Assembly: GCA_946887295.1 (NCBI GenBank)
Contig: CAMPKP010000002.1
Location: 10,367-74,366 of the forward strand
Length of the DNA: 64,000 bases
Direction: 5' to 3'
Origin: an uncultured Gemmatimonadota bacterium
GTDB lineage: Bacteria > Gemmatimonadota > Gemmatimonadetes > Gemmatimonadales > GWC2-71-9
Shown: positions 1-9,886 of the stretch, in pieces
Numbering within the stretch: the first letter of the stretch is position 1
Layout of the letters: each line of letters begins with the position of its first letter
Made by a program: the position numbers and the translations under genes
Notes under the pieces: model-generated
Databases searched by the model: none
What the model was told of the DNA's origin: nothing
What the model saw: the letters and a program-made list of their open reading frames with translations, nothing else

Positions 1-507
1 TGGGGGACGGAGCTGCGGCGGGTCCGGAGCGCCGTGTGGCTCGAGGAATCGGCCCGGGGCGCGGCCCATCGACTCAAGTACGAGGGCTGGTGGCGGGTGG
101 CCGAGGCCATGGCGGACGCGATGCGGGGCCTCGAGCCATTGACCGCGGGAGTATCCTTGATTCCTGTTCCGCTCGGCGGCCGACGCCTGCGGCAGCGCGG
201 ATACAACCAGAGCGAGCACATCGCACGGGCTCTCGGGCGGCTGATCGGAGCGCCGGTGCGATGCGGCGTGCTCCGCAGGGTACGGGAGACCCGGACCCAG
301 ACGGCGCTGACGCCGGAGGCGAGGCAGGCGAACCTGGCCGGCGCCTTCGCCTGCCAGGGGGCAGAGGGTCTGGCGGCGGTGCTGGTGGACGACGTGTTCA
401 CGACCGGCGCGACGCTCGTCTCGGCTGCCGCGGCGCTGGCGGCCGCGGGCGCGGCGAGTGTGGACGGCGTGACCTTCGCGAGGGCGACGGAACCCGTGGC
501 CGGGTGA
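1..507 (+). CDS. ComF family phosphoribosyltransferase-like protein, 5' end cut by window
   Basis: The reading frame is open from base 1, so the N-terminus lies outside the window; 168 residues are visible. The visible part has the ComF arrangement: an Arg/Lys-rich [10 protein letters not shown] stretch, a [18 protein letters not shown] block and the PRPP-binding loop [13 protein letters not shown] near residues 124-136. ComF proteins belong to the type I phosphoribosyltransferase fold and are linked to DNA uptake in some bacteria, although their reaction is not established. The usual N-terminal zinc-finger cysteines would lie upstream and cannot be checked. The gene ends 59 bases before gap, and I see no clear promoter in that gap, so it may be cotranscribed with the glycolytic genes. 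Confidence 0.85.
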   Translation, partial: WGTELRRVRSAVWLEESARGAAHRLKYEGWWRVAEAMADAMRGLEPLTAGVSLIPVPLGGRRLRQRGYNQSEHIARALGRLIGAPVRCGVLRRVRETRTQTALTPEARQANLAGAFACQGAEGLAAVLVDDVFTTGATLVSAAAALAAAGAASVDGVTFARATEPVAG

Positions 508-566
508 CGGCTGTTCAGGGACACGGGCGCCAACCAATCGACAGGCACAAATCCGGGAGAGAGAGC

Positions 567-1576
<1,010 letters not shown>

Positions 1577-1580
<4 letters not shown>

Positions 1581-2767
1581 AGCGTACGCTGGAGTCGCTC
1601 GACCCCGCCGCGATCGAGGGCAAGCGGGCACTGGTGCGGGTGGACTTCAACTGTCCGATAGACGACGGGAAAGTCACCGACAACACCCGCATCCGGGCCT
1701 CGCTCCCGACGATCGAGTATCTCCGGGGCCGGGGAGCGCGGGTGGTGCTGCTCTCGCATCTGGGCCGCCCCAAGGGCCGTCCGGACCCGCGGTACTCCCT
1801 CGAGCCGGTGGTGCGCGAGCTGGAGCGTCTGCTCGGCTCGCCGGTCAAGTTCCTGCGCGATCCGCTCTCGGAGCAGTCGCTGGCCGAGACCCGGCGCCTG
1901 CCCCGCGGCGGCGTGGCGATGGCCGAGAACACCCGGTTCTTCCCGGGGGAGGAGAGCAACGACCCGGAGCTGGCCGCCCGATTCGCGGCCCTCGGCGACT
2001 TCTTCGTGAACGATGCGTTCGGCTCGGCCCACCGCGCCCACGCCAGCACCGAAGGGGTGGCGAGGCTGCTCAAGCCCGCGGTCTCCGGACTGCTGATGGA
2101 GCGGGAGCTCAAGTATCTTGGCGACGCGCTGCACCACCCCAAGCGTCCCTTCCTCGCGGTGCTCGGCGGCGCCAAGATCAGCGGAAAGATCGACCTGATC
2201 TCGGCCCTGCTGCCCAAGGTGGACCAGGTGCTGATCGGCGGCGCGATGGCATGTACCTTCTTCGCCGCGATGGGGCTCGAGACCGGCAATTCCCTCATCG
2301 AGGCCGACCGCATCGAGCTGGCCCGCCGGCTGCTGGCCGATTCGGGGGGCAAGCTGGTGTTGCCGGTGGGCGCGGTCGTGGCCCGTGAGCTCAGGCCCGG
2401 CGCCGAGACCAGGACGGTCCCGCGCGACCGGATCCCAGAGGGCTGGGCGGTGTACGACATCGATCCGGCAACCGAGAAGGAGTTCGGGGCCCGGATCGAG
2501 CGCGCCGGCACCGTGATCTGGAACGGCCCCATGGGCGTATTCGAGACACCGCCGTTCGACCACGGCACCAAAGCCATTGCCCGGGCGATGGCTGCCGCCA
2601 CGGCCCAGGGAGCGGTGACCGTGGTGGGAGGGGGCGATTCCGCCGCGGCCGTCGTCCAGGCGGGACTGCAGGACCGCATCACCCACGTCTCCACCGGCGG
2701 CGGAGCGACCCTCGAATTTCTGGAGGGAAAGACACTCCCAGGGGTCGCCGCCCTGGACGACGCCTGA
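1577..2767 (+). CDS. pgk: Phosphoglycerate kinase
   Basis: Phosphoglycerate kinase transfers phosphate from 1,3-bisphosphoglycerate to ADP, an ATP-forming step of glycolysis in the cytoplasm. The protein has 396 residues, the normal length. The substrate-binding signature [12 protein letters not shown] lies near residue 20 and SHLGRPKG near residue 60. The nucleotide-binding C-terminal half has the [14 protein letters not shown] and [11 protein letters not shown] motifs. It starts at a GTG that shares four bases with the gap stop codon (GTGA). It is the second gene of the gap-pgk-tpiA run. Confidence 0.97.
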
Positions 2768-2836
2768 GCTCAGGGACGCCACGCTCCGCTCCGCGCTCGA
2801 ACGAGAGAGCGCCCCGACCCATCACCATTCGAGGCC

Positions 2837-3592
2837 ATGTCGAAGCGCTCCCTCATCTACGCCGCCAACTGGAAAATGAATCACGGGCCGGCGGCGACTC
2901 GTGACTTTCTCCCCCGGTTCCTGCAGATCACCGCTCCGGACCCCGATCGTCATCTCTGGTTCTTCCCTCCGTCCGTCTCCATCACCGCGGCCTGCGAGGC
3001 GTCCGCCGGGCGTACGGACGTGACGATCGGCGCCCAGAACGTGCACTGGGAGCCCAAGGGCGCGTTCACGGGCGAGCTTTCCATCCCGCTGGTGATGGAG
3101 GCGGGGGCGCGAGCGACGCTGATCGGCCACTCGGAGCGCCGGCATCTCTTCGGCGAGACCGACGAGCAGGTGGGCCGCAAACTGGCCGCATCGCTCAAGG
3201 CAGGGCTGATGCCCATGGTCTGCGTCGGCGAGACCCTCGCGGAGCGCGAGAGTGGACGGACCGAGCAGGTGGTGACCCGTCAGCTCGCGACGCTGGTGGA
3301 GCGGGTCGGTCCCGCCGACTGGAGCCGGGTGCTGCTGGCGTACGAGCCGGTCTGGGCGATCGGCACCGGCAAGAACGCCACGCCCGACGACGCGGCGCAG
3401 GTGCATGCGCTGATCCGGTTCGAGCTGGGCCGCCGCGGCGTCACCGGGCCGGTGCGGATCCTCTACGGCGGAAGCGTCAACAAGGACAATGTGCTGGCGC
3501 TGCTCGCCCGCGAAGAGGTGGATGGCGTGCTGGTCGGGGGCGCCAGCCTCGAGCCCGATGGCTGGGCCGAGCTGGTCGGGCTCGGCGTCTGA
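2837..3592 (+). CDS. tpiA: Triose-phosphate isomerase
   Basis: Triose-phosphate isomerase interconverts dihydroxyacetone phosphate and glyceraldehyde-3-phosphate. The protein has 251 residues, a single TIM barrel. Visible landmarks are the N-terminal AANWKMN (active-site Asn and Lys), the catalytic His98 in IGHSERR, the catalytic Glu170 in AYEPVWAIGTG followed by loop 6, and the C-terminal phosphate-binding ILYGGSVN. It follows pgk after 69 non-coding bases that show no obvious promoter or terminator, so it most likely belongs to the same operon. Confidence 0.97.
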   Translation: MSKRSLIYAANWKMNHGPAATRDFLPRFLQITAPDPDRHLWFFPPSVSITAACEASAGRTDVTIGAQNVHWEPKGAFTGELSIPLVMEAGARATLIGHSERRHLFGETDEQVGRKLAASLKAGLMPMVCVGETLAERESGRTEQVVTRQLATLVERVGPADWSRVLLAYEPVWAIGTGKNATPDDAAQVHALIRFELGRRGVTGPVRILYGGSVNKDNVLALLAREEVDGVLVGGASLEPDGWAELVGLGV

Positions 3593-3602
3593 GAAGCATC
3601 GC

Positions 3603-4763
3603 ATGAGCGTGAAGACGCGCCTGGCGGATGCCACTCTGCTGGAGCGCCTCGTGGGCTTCGACACCACCAGCAGTCTCAGCAACCTTCCGCTGGCCGACTT
3701 CGTCTGCGACTACCTGGATCGTCCGGGAGTGCGGGTGGACAAGGTCTGGTCGGAGGACCGCACCAAGGCCAACGTGGTCGTCCGGGCCGGCCCCGAACGG
3801 GACGACGGCGAAGGCCTCACGCTCTCCGGCCACATGGACGTCGTTCCGGCGGACGAGCCGGAATGGCGCTCGGAGCCGTTCACCCTGACCACCACCGAAG
3901 AGGCCTATGTCGGGCGCGGCACGGCCGACATGAAGGGCTTTCTCGCCCTGGCGGTCGCCCGGCTGGCCCGGCTGGATCCGGGGCGGCTCCGGCGGCCGCT
4001 GGCGCTGCTGCTGACCTACGACGAGGAAGTCGGCACACTGGGGGCGCGCCGATTCGCCGAGAGCGGCGACCTCGCCCCGACGCTGCCGCGCGACGTGATC
4101 ATCGGCGAGCCCACGTCGCTCCGCGTCGTCCGGCTGCACAAGGGGATGATCCGGCTCCGGCTCGTGTTCCACGGGCGCGCCGCCCACAGCGGCTACCCGC
4201 ACCTGGGCCGCAACGCGATCGAGCCGGCGGCACGCGCCATCGCGGCGCTGGCCGAGCTGCGCGCCGGGATGGAGACGGAGCGACCACCGCACGGAGAGCA
4301 CTTTCCCGAAGTGCCGTACGCCGCCCTCAACGTGGGGACCGTGGCCGGCGGAAGCGCCGTGAACGTGATTCCGGACCGCTGCACCGTGCAGGTGGGCATC
4401 CGCCTGCTGCCGGAGATGAAGGCGGAGGAGATGACCGAGCGCGTGCGGGAGACCGTGGCGGCTGCCCTTCCGGGCGAGACGTTCGAGCTTCTGTCGCTGG
4501 GCGAGAGTCCGGCCATGATGCTGGACCAGAAGGCGCCGCTCCATCGCCAGCTCTGCGAGCTGGTGGGACAGCACGGTACCGAGAGCGTCGCCTTCGCCAC
4601 CGACGCGGGCTGGCTCCAGAGGATCGGGCTGCGCTGCGCGGTCTTCGGGCCGGGCAGCATCGAGGTGGCGCATCGGCCGAACGAGTTTCTTCCGATCGGG
4701 GAGTTCGCCCGCGCGGGCGACCTGCTGGACGAGATCATCCACCGCAGATGCCTCGCGGAATGA
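3603..4763 (+). CDS. argE: M20 family deacylase, acetylornithine deacetylase (ArgE)-like
   Basis: This 386-residue M20-family metal-dependent hydrolase most resembles ArgE, which removes the acetyl group from N-acetylornithine in arginine synthesis. The metal-site motifs are in order: GHMDVVPA (His77, Asp79), GRGTADMKG (bridging Asp), and TYDEEVGTLGA with the Glu-Glu pair, followed by a dimerisation domain with AHSGYPHLG. The ATG at 3603 was chosen because the open frame upstream lies inside tpiA. The stop overlaps the hutF start by 4 bases. That coupling leaves open a different substrate: ArgE-type enzymes accept several N-acyl amino acids, and HutF makes N-formylglutamate. The ArgE name is therefore a family call and not a proven substrate. 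Confidence 0.8.
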   Translation: MSVKTRLADATLLERLVGFDTTSSLSNLPLADFVCDYLDRPGVRVDKVWSEDRTKANVVVRAGPERDDGEGLTLSGHMDVVPADEPEWRSEPFTLTTTEEAYVGRGTADMKGFLALAVARLARLDPGRLRRPLALLLTYDEEVGTLGARRFAESGDLAPTLPRDVIIGEPTSLRVVRLHKGMIRLRLVFHGRAAHSGYPHLGRNAIEPAARAIAALAELRAGMETERPPHGEHFPEVPYAALNVGTVAGGSAVNVIPDRCTVQVGIRLLPEMKAEEMTERVRETVAAALPGETFELLSLGESPAMMLDQKAPLHRQLCELVGQHGTESVAFATDAGWLQRIGLRCAVFGPGSIEVAHRPNEFLPIGEFARAGDLLDEIIHRRCLAE

Positions 4764-6046
4764 GCCGGCAGACGCTCCAGGCGGATCTCACATGGATCGA
4801 CGGGGCCTTCGTCGCGGACAGCACGGTCACCATCGGCACCGATGGGCGCATCGAGTCCGTGGGGCGCGCGGCCGGCGGTTCCGTCCGTCGTCTGCAGGGC
4901 ATCGCGCTGCTTCCCGGATTCGTGAACACACATTCGCACGCCTTTCAGCGGGGCCTCCGCGGGTCGGGTGAGCGCTTTCCGACCGGGGCAGGGAGCTTCT
5001 GGAGCTGGCGGGAGGCGATGTATGCGCTGGTCTCGACCGTCGACCGCCGGTTGCTCGGGGAGCTCTGCCGCCGTGCCTTCGCCGAGATGCGGAACGCGGG
5101 GTTCACGAGCGTCGGCGAGTTTCACTACCTCCATCACGACGCCGAGGGCGACTTCGCCTTCGACGACGTGGTGCTCGAGGCCGCGGCCGACGTGGGCATT
5201 CGCCTGGTGCTGCTCCAAGCCTACTACGCCGCCGGCGGACTCGGCCGGGCGCTCGAGCCGGGGCAGCGCCGGTTCGCTACCCTCGACCTCGGGGCGTACT
5301 GGCGGCAGGTGGATCGGCTGTCGCAGCGCCTCGATCACGCGACCCAGTCACTCGGCGTGGCGGCGCACAGTGTCCGGGCCGTCGGCCTGGCCGAGATCAA
5401 GGCGCTCCACTCCGAAGCGGCCCGGCGAGGGCTCCCGTTCCACATGCACGTCGAGGAGCAGCGGCGCGAGATCGAGGAGACGGTTGCCGCGTACGGCCGG
5501 ACGCCGATGCGCCTCCTGTGCGACGAGCTGGAGGAGGGCGGCAGCCTCACGGCGGTGCATTGCACTCACACGTCACCGGAGGACATGGCTCGCTTTCTCG
5601 GCCGGGGCGGCGGCGTGTGCGTCTGTCCGCTCACCGAGGCGAACCTGGGCGACGGCATTCCCGACCTGCGCGCGGCCCACGCGGCCGGCGGGCGGCTCTC
5701 GCTCGGAACCGACTCCAACGCCCGGATCTCGGCCATCGAGGAGATGCGCTGGCTGGAGTACGGCCAGCGGCTCCGCGGCGAGCTGCGCGGGGCGCTCGCC
5801 GTCCCGGGCGGCGACGTGGCGGTGACCATCCTGGACGCGGCCACGAGCGGCGGCGCCGCGGCGCTCGGCTTGGCGGCGGGCAAGATCGCGCCCGGGCGGT
5901 GGGCCGATCTGGCCGCCGTGGACCTCGCGGCGCCGCCCCTCGCGGGCATCGCTCCGGGGGGCCTGCTCGCCGCGATCGTGTTCGGGGGCGGGAACGCGGT
6001 GATCGCGGGAACCTTCGTGGGAGGGAAGTGGCGTGAGGCGGATTGA
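4760..6046 (+). CDS. hutF: Formimidoylglutamate deiminase
   Basis: HutF hydrolyses N-formimino-L-glutamate to N-formyl-L-glutamate and ammonia in the five-step histidine degradation route. The 428-residue product is an amidohydrolase: the metal motif NTHSHAFQRG (His58, His60), HMHVEEQRREIE, VHCTHT and the catalytic Asp in LGTDSNARIS are all present. FHYLHHDAEG is typical of HutF. An ATG at 4748 is also in frame, but the ATG at 4760 forms the ATGA overlap with argE and is preferred. No hutU, hutH, hutI or hutG is in the window, so the rest of the pathway must be elsewhere. The stop codon overlaps the -35 box of the secG promoter. Confidence 0.9.
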   Translation: MSRQTLQADLTWIDGAFVADSTVTIGTDGRIESVGRAAGGSVRRLQGIALLPGFVNTHSHAFQRGLRGSGERFPTGAGSFWSWREAMYALVSTVDRRLLGELCRRAFAEMRNAGFTSVGEFHYLHHDAEGDFAFDDVVLEAAADVGIRLVLLQAYYAAGGLGRALEPGQRRFATLDLGAYWRQVDRLSQRLDHATQSLGVAAHSVRAVGLAEIKALHSEAARRGLPFHMHVEEQRREIEETVAAYGRTPMRLLCDELEEGGSLTAVHCTHTSPEDMARFLGRGGGVCVCPLTEANLGDGIPDLRAAHAAGGRLSLGTDSNARISAIEEMRWLEYGQRLRGELRGALAVPGGDVAVTILDAATSGGAAALGLAAGKIAPGRWADLAAVDLAAPPLAGIAPGGLLAAIVFGGGNAVIAGTFVGGKWREAD

Positions 6047-6071
6047 CCCAACCTGGTCCGGCGACTAGACT
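6043..6071 (+). promoter_or_regulatory. Predicted sigma-70-type promoter for secG-carA
   Basis: TTGACC at 6043-6048 and TAGACT at 6066-6071 are separated by exactly 17 bases. The -10 ends 26 bases before the secG ATG, which gives a leader of about 20 bases. The -35 overlaps the hutF stop codon. The same architecture recurs upstream of several other operons in the window, which raises confidence. Confidence 0.6.
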
Positions 6072-6097
6072 TCCCGGCTGCCCAGGAGATCCTAATA

Positions 6098-6478
6098 ATG
6101 TTCGCGTTCCTGCTGACGCTTCTCATCCTCGACGCTCTGATCCTCTCCGCCGTCGTCCTGCTCCAGGCCGGCCAGGGCGGGGGGCTCGCCTCGCTTGGCG
6201 GCGCCACCACCGATACCGTGTTGGGCGGGCGGCAGGCGGTCACCATCCTCACCAAGATGACCTGGTGGTGCGGTGGGATCTTCCTGGCGCTCTCGCTGCT
6301 CCTCTCCTTCGTGCCGCGGGGCGGAACGTCGACCGAGCTGCAGGAGCGGCTCCGGGCTACGACGCCGGCCGCCCCGGAAACGAGCGCGCCGCTCCCTCTG
6401 GGCGGCTCGCCCGATACCGCGGCCGGACCCGCACCCTCCACGGGCGCCCCGGCTCCCCAGCAGCAGCCCGGCAAGTGA
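6098..6478 (+). CDS. secG: Preprotein translocase subunit SecG
   Basis: SecG is the small accessory subunit of the SecYEG channel in the inner membrane. The 126-residue protein has the family layout: an N-terminal transmembrane helix (about residues 2-22), the conserved cytoplasmic loop with [15 protein letters not shown], then a second helix (about 52-72). The C-terminal tail, after about residue 75, is rich in Pro, Ala, Gly and Gln and ends in PAPQQQPGK; such tails vary among SecG proteins. In many bacteria secG directly follows tpiA, but here argE and hutF lie between them and secG has its own predicted promoter. Confidence 0.92.
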   Translation: MFAFLLTLLILDALILSAVVLLQAGQGGGLASLGGATTDTVLGGRQAVTILTKMTWWCGGIFLALSLLLSFVPRGGTSTELQERLRATTPAAPETSAPLPLGGSPDTAAGPAPSTGAPAPQQQPGK

Positions 6479-6503
6479 GGGCAAAGAGACGCGGGGCGAC
6501 CGG

Positions 6504-7631
6504 ATGACCCATACCCCCGCTTTCGTTTTGCTGGAGGACGGCGCCTGGTTCGCGGGAACCACCACCGGACCCGTGGATCCCGCCTTCGGCGAGGTGGTCT
6601 TCACCACCAACATCACCGGCTATCAGGAGACGTTCACCGACCCGAGCTATCTCGGGCAGATCGTCGTCATGACCGCGCCGATGATCGGCAACTACGGCGT
6701 GAACCCGGAGGACATGGAGTCCGAGCGGCCGCAGGTCAGCGGGGTGGTGGTCAGGGAGATGTCCCGGCACCCTTCGAACTGGCGCTCCTCGCTCGGCCTC
6801 GGCGAGTGGCTGGGCACGTCCGGAGTGCCGGTGATCGAAGGCGTGGACACGCGCCGGCTCACCCGGCATCTGCGCGAGCGCGGCGCGATGCGCGGGGTGA
6901 TCGCCACCGGCCGCGAGCCGAGCCGCGAGCTCACCGCCCAACTCCTGGCCGCGCCGGCCATGAGCGGACTCGACCTCGCATCCCGCGCCACCGTCCGCGA
7001 GAGCCGCTCCGAGGGTCAGGGCCCGCACGTAGTCGCCTACGACTACGGGATGAAGCGCAACATCGTGCGGATGCTGGTGCAGGCCGGGTGCCGGGTGACG
7101 GTGGTGCCGGCCTCGACGAGCGCGGCGCAAGTCCGCGAGCTGAAGCCGGATGGGCTCTTCCTTTCGAACGGTCCGGGAGATCCGGCGGCGGTAGGGTACG
7201 CCCTCGCGAACATTCGGGAGCTGGCCGGCTCGGGCCTCCCGACCTTCGGTATCTGCCTGGGACATCAGCTCATCGGCCTCGCGTTCGGGGGCGAGACGGC
7301 AAAGCTCCCCTACGGGCACCGCGGGGGAAATCATCCGGTTCGCGATCTGCGCACAGGGCACATCCTCATCACGACGCAAAACCATGGGTTCGCGGTAGTT
7401 GGGGACGCGGAGCGGGTTCCGGGGGCCGGCGCCCTCGAGGTGACCCACCTGAATCTCAACGACGGAACCATCGAGGGAGTGCGTCATCGCGAGCTTCCGA
7501 TGTTCGCGGTACAGTACCATCCGGAGGCCGCTCCGGGCCCTCACGACGCGTTCCCGCACTTCGCCGAGTTCCTCGCCTCGCTCCGTCCGGGGACGGCTCC
7601 GAAGTCCAAGCCCTTGACAGACAACACTTAA
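6504..7631 (+). CDS. carA: Carbamoyl-phosphate synthase small subunit
   Basis: CarA is the glutamine amidotransferase subunit that supplies ammonia to CarB for carbamoyl phosphate, used for arginine and pyrimidines. The 375-residue length is standard. The N-terminal CarA-specific domain has the [14 protein letters not shown] motif. The class I amidotransferase domain has its nucleophile Cys251 in [11 protein letters not shown] and the catalytic His-Glu in QYHPEA. The start at ATG 6504 follows secG by 25 bases. carB is not adjacent: the next gene encodes HU and has its own promoter, whose -35 lies inside the carA end. Confidence 0.95.
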   Translation: MTHTPAFVLLEDGAWFAGTTTGPVDPAFGEVVFTTNITGYQETFTDPSYLGQIVVMTAPMIGNYGVNPEDMESERPQVSGVVVREMSRHPSNWRSSLGLGEWLGTSGVPVIEGVDTRRLTRHLRERGAMRGVIATGREPSRELTAQLLAAPAMSGLDLASRATVRESRSEGQGPHVVAYDYGMKRNIVRMLVQAGCRVTVVPASTSAAQVRELKPDGLFLSNGPGDPAAVGYALANIRELAGSGLPTFGICLGHQLIGLAFGGETAKLPYGHRGGNHPVRDLRTGHILITTQNHGFAVVGDAERVPGAGALEVTHLNLNDGTIEGVRHRELPMFAVQYHPEAAPGPHDAFPHFAEFLASLRPGTAPKSKPLTDNT

Positions 7632-7642
7632 GCCCATACTAT
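7614..7642 (+). promoter_or_regulatory. Predicted strong promoter for the HU gene
   Basis: A perfect TTGACA lies at 7614-7619. TACTAT at 7637-7642 follows after exactly 17 bases. The -35 is inside the last codons of carA and the carA stop lies in the spacer. Transcription should begin near 7649, giving a leader of about 45 bases before the HU ATG at 7695. This is the closest match to the sigma-70 consensus in the window, as expected for an abundant nucleoid protein. Confidence 0.7.
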
Positions 7643-7694
7643 CGGCCAGGATGCCCTCCCGAGCTACGCTGTCTGTAACCCTTCTGGGGGACGC

Positions 7695-8024
7695 ATGACC
7701 AAGGCCGATCTCGTCGAACAGGTAACCGCCTCGATCGCCCGGACCGCCGGGCCCATGATCTCGAAAAAGGATTGCGCCCGGGTCGTGGACGCCTTCCTGG
7801 AAGCGGTCAAAGAGGCACTCAAGCAGCAGCAGAACATCGAGGTGCGTGGGTTCGGGACCTTCAAGATCCGCCGGCGCAAGACCAGGATGGCGCGCAACCC
7901 GCGCACCGGCGATCCGGTCGAGGTCGCCGCTCGCCCGGTTCCGGTCTTCAAGCCCAGCAAAGAGTTACGGGCGCTGGTTGCGGACGAGAGCGAGCCCGCC
8001 GGGGAGGCCGCCGGCGGCATGTAG
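7695..8024 (+). CDS. HU/IHF family nucleoid DNA-binding protein
   Basis: This 109-residue protein belongs to the HU/IHF family of small dimeric DNA-bending proteins. The N-terminal helical dimerisation part begins MTKADLVEQV. The beta core has VRGFGTFKIRRRKTRMARN, and the DNA-intercalating arm tip ARNPRTGDPV carries the conserved Asn-Pro. The family length is about 90; here an acidic, Ala/Gly-rich tail of roughly 18 residues follows (ADESEPAGEAAGGM). HU and IHF subunits cannot be told apart reliably from this sequence. It is a single-gene unit between its own promoter and a strong terminator. Confidence 0.93.
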   Translation: MTKADLVEQVTASIARTAGPMISKKDCARVVDAFLEAVKEALKQQQNIEVRGFGTFKIRRRKTRMARNPRTGDPVEVAARPVPVFKPSKELRALVADESEPAGEAAGGM

Positions 8025-8050
8025 GCGCAGCACCCGCGACAGGTTCAGTC

Positions 8051-8089
8051 GGGCCGCACCGGGACGCGCTCCCGGGCGGCCCTTCTTTC
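8051..8089 (+). terminator. Intrinsic terminator after the HU gene
   Basis: A GC-rich hairpin has a left arm at 8051-8064 (GGGCCGCACCGGGA), a 5-base loop and a right arm at 8070-8082 (TCCCGGGCGGCCC). The arms pair over 13 positions with one bulged A. TTCTTTC follows immediately. This is the clearest Rho-independent terminator in the window. Confidence 0.8.
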
Positions 8090-8102
8090 ATCGTACTCGC
8101 CG

Positions 8103-8131
8103 TTCCCCCCTCCCATGATTGCGGATAGGTT
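8103..8131 (+). promoter_or_regulatory. Weak candidate promoter for moaD-moaE-moaA-trmL
   Basis: TTCCCC at 8103-8108 and TAGGTT at 8126-8131 are spaced by 17 bases. The -35 is poor. The -10 ends only 6 bases before the ATG at 8138, so the transcript would be leaderless from that ATG or have a short leader if translation begins at GTG 8168. Confidence 0.35.
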
Positions 8132-8137
8132 CCAGTC

Positions 8138-8404
8138 ATGCCTGCCCCCGTCACGCAGATCGTCAACGTGCGAGTCCTGCTCTTCGCCAGCTACGCCGAC
8201 CGGCTGGGGCTGGACTCGGTGCGCGTCGCCCTCCCGGCGCTCGCGACCGTCGCCGACGCGCTCGATCACGTGCGCTCGCTGCCCGGTGGCGAGCAGATAC
8301 CACCGCGCCCGCTCTGCGCGGTGAACCTGGCTCACGTGGGCCTCGATGCTCCTCTCGCCGAGGGCGACGAGCTGGCCCTGCTGCCCCCGCTGGCAGGCGG
8401 CTGA
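8138..8404 (+). CDS. moaD: Molybdopterin synthase small subunit MoaD
   Basis: MoaD is a ubiquitin-like sulfur carrier that donates sulfur from a C-terminal thiocarboxylate to make molybdopterin. The protein is 88 residues from ATG 8138 and ends in the essential Gly-Gly (LPPLAGG). The beta-grasp start VRVLLFASYADRLG begins near residue 11, so the in-frame GTG at 8168, giving a protein 10 residues shorter, is an equally reasonable start and closer to the usual family length. moaE follows after 4 bases, consistent with the two subunits forming one enzyme. Confidence 0.88.
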   Translation: MPAPVTQIVNVRVLLFASYADRLGLDSVRVALPALATVADALDHVRSLPGGEQIPPRPLCAVNLAHVGLDAPLAEGDELALLPPLAGG

Positions 8405-8408
8405 GTCA

Positions 8409-8849
8409 GTGGCTCACCTCTCTGCGGCCCCCATCGATCCGGCGAGCCTCGTCGCCCAGGTTGAATCCCCAGCCCATGGCGGCGTCTCGTCCTTTCTCGG
8501 CCTGGTGCGCGACCACCATGGCGGCCGCGCCGTCCAGCGCCTGGAGTACTCGGCGTACGGCCCGATGGCCGAGGCGGAGTGCGCCCACATCATCTGCGAC
8601 GCTGAGAAACGGTGGCCGGTTCGGGTCGCGTTGCTGCACCGGGTCGGCGCCCTCGAGATCGGCGACATCGCGGTCGCGGTCGCCGCCGCGGGCGCCCACC
8701 GGGACGAGGCCTTCGCGGCCTGCCGCTTCGTGATCGAGGAGGTCAAGCGCCGGGTGCCCATTTGGAAGAAAGAGTTCTATCAGGACGGGGCCGTGGAGTG
8801 GGTGGATCCCACCAGCGCTGCGGCGCCGCACGAAGTGCTCGATCGATGA
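8409..8849 (+). CDS. moaE: Molybdopterin synthase catalytic subunit MoaE
   Basis: MoaE binds precursor Z (cyclic pyranopterin monophosphate) and, with MoaD, forms molybdopterin. The 146-residue protein shows GVSSFLGLVRDHHGG, the conserved LEYSAYGPMAEAE block, HRVGALEIGD, and the active-site lysine region RRVPIWKKEFY. The GTG at 8409, just after the moaD stop, is the likely start because the earlier ATG in this frame lies inside moaD. The stop overlaps the moaA ATG (ATGA). Confidence 0.93.
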   Translation: MAHLSAAPIDPASLVAQVESPAHGGVSSFLGLVRDHHGGRAVQRLEYSAYGPMAEAECAHIICDAEKRWPVRVALLHRVGALEIGDIAVAVAAAGAHRDEAFAACRFVIEEVKRRVPIWKKEFYQDGAVEWVDPTSAAAPHEVLDR

Positions 8850-9886
8850 GTACGCATTCCACGCACGAGCCCACGGACCTGTTGGGCCGGCCGCTGCGCA
8901 ACCTCCGCATCTCCGTCACCGACCGCTGCAACCTGCGCTGCCGGTACTGCATGCCCGAGGCGGAGTACGTCTGGCTCCCGCGCGAGTCGATCCTCACCTT
9001 CGAGGAGCTCGACCGTGTCGCCGGGCTCTTCGCAGGACTCGGCGTCACCAAGGTGCGCCTCACCGGGGGCGAGCCGCTCCTGCGACACGGGCTGCCGACG
9101 CTGGTGTCGCTGCTCTCGCGCCACGACTCCATCTCCGATCTCGCACTGACCACCAACGGCGTCCTGCTCGGGCGCGAGGCCCCGGGGCTCCGCGCCGCCG
9201 GGCTGGGCCGGGTCACCGTGAGCCTGGACACGCTCCGCCCCGACCGGATGCAGGAGTTCGCCCGCAGCGGGCGCCACGCGGACGTCGTGGCAGGCATCGA
9301 CGCGGCGCGGGCGGCGGGGTTCGCGTCGGTCAAGCTGAATACGGTGGTGATCCGCGGCTACAACGACGATGAAGTGCTGGACCTCCTGGAGTTCGCCCGG
9401 GACCGAGGCCTGGAGGCCCGGTTCATCGAGTACATGGACGTGGGTGGCGCGACGGGATGGTCGATGGACCAGGTGGTGTCACAGCGCGAGATCCTGGAGC
9501 TGGTGGCCCGGCGCTACGGCCCGGTCTCCCCGTTGCCGGAAGGCCAGTGGGCCCCCGCCGAGCGCTTCGCGCTGCGCGACGGCACCGCGTTCGGCGTCAT
9601 CGCGTCCACCACGGCCCCGTTCTGCCGCACCTGCGACCGTGCCCGCCTCACGGCGGACGGCACATTCCTCCTCTGTCTCTATGGGGAAGCCGGACTGGAT
9701 CTGCGCCAGCTGCTTCGCAGCGGCGCCACCGATCCGGAGATCTCCGACGTCATCGCCGAAGTCTGGCGGGCGCGCGCCGACCGGGGCGCGGAGCAGCGGG
9801 CCGAGCTCGCCGAGCGCGGCGTCCTCCACCAGATCGAGAGCCTGCGCGCCGATCCGCGGCGCGAGATGCACACCCGCGGCGGCTGA
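8846..9886 (+). CDS. moaA: GTP 3',8-cyclase MoaA (radical SAM)
   Basis: MoaA carries out the first step of molybdenum cofactor synthesis, converting GTP to 3',8-cyclo-GTP. The 346-residue enzyme has the radical-SAM cluster motif with Cys28, Cys32 and Cys35 (CNLRCRYC), the SAM-contact GGEPLLR, and the second cluster motif C-x2-C-x13-C (FCRTCDRARLT to FLLC). It ends in Gly-Gly (HTRGG), a tail that MoaA needs for activity. It starts at ATG 8846, overlapping moaE by 4 bases. moaC, which completes the first pathway step, is not in the window. Confidence 0.96.
   Translation: MSTHSTHEPTDLLGRPLRNLRISVTDRCNLRCRYCMPEAEYVWLPRESILTFEELDRVAGLFAGLGVTKVRLTGGEPLLRHGLPTLVSLLSRHDSISDLALTTNGVLLGREAPGLRAAGLGRVTVSLDTLRPDRMQEFARSGRHADVVAGIDAARAAGFASVKLNTVVIRGYNDDEVLDLLEFARDRGLEARFIEYMDVGGATGWSMDQVVSQREILELVARRYGPVSPLPEGQWAPAERFALRDGTAFGVIASTTAPFCRTCDRARLTADGTFLLCLYGEAGLDLRQLLRSGATDPEISDVIAEVWRARADRGAEQRAELAERGVLHQIESLRADPRREMHTRGG

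Noticed and set aside
6504..8024. carA and HU as a single operon
   Set aside because: A perfect -35 and a good -10 lie between them and HU has its own terminator; separate transcription is more likely.
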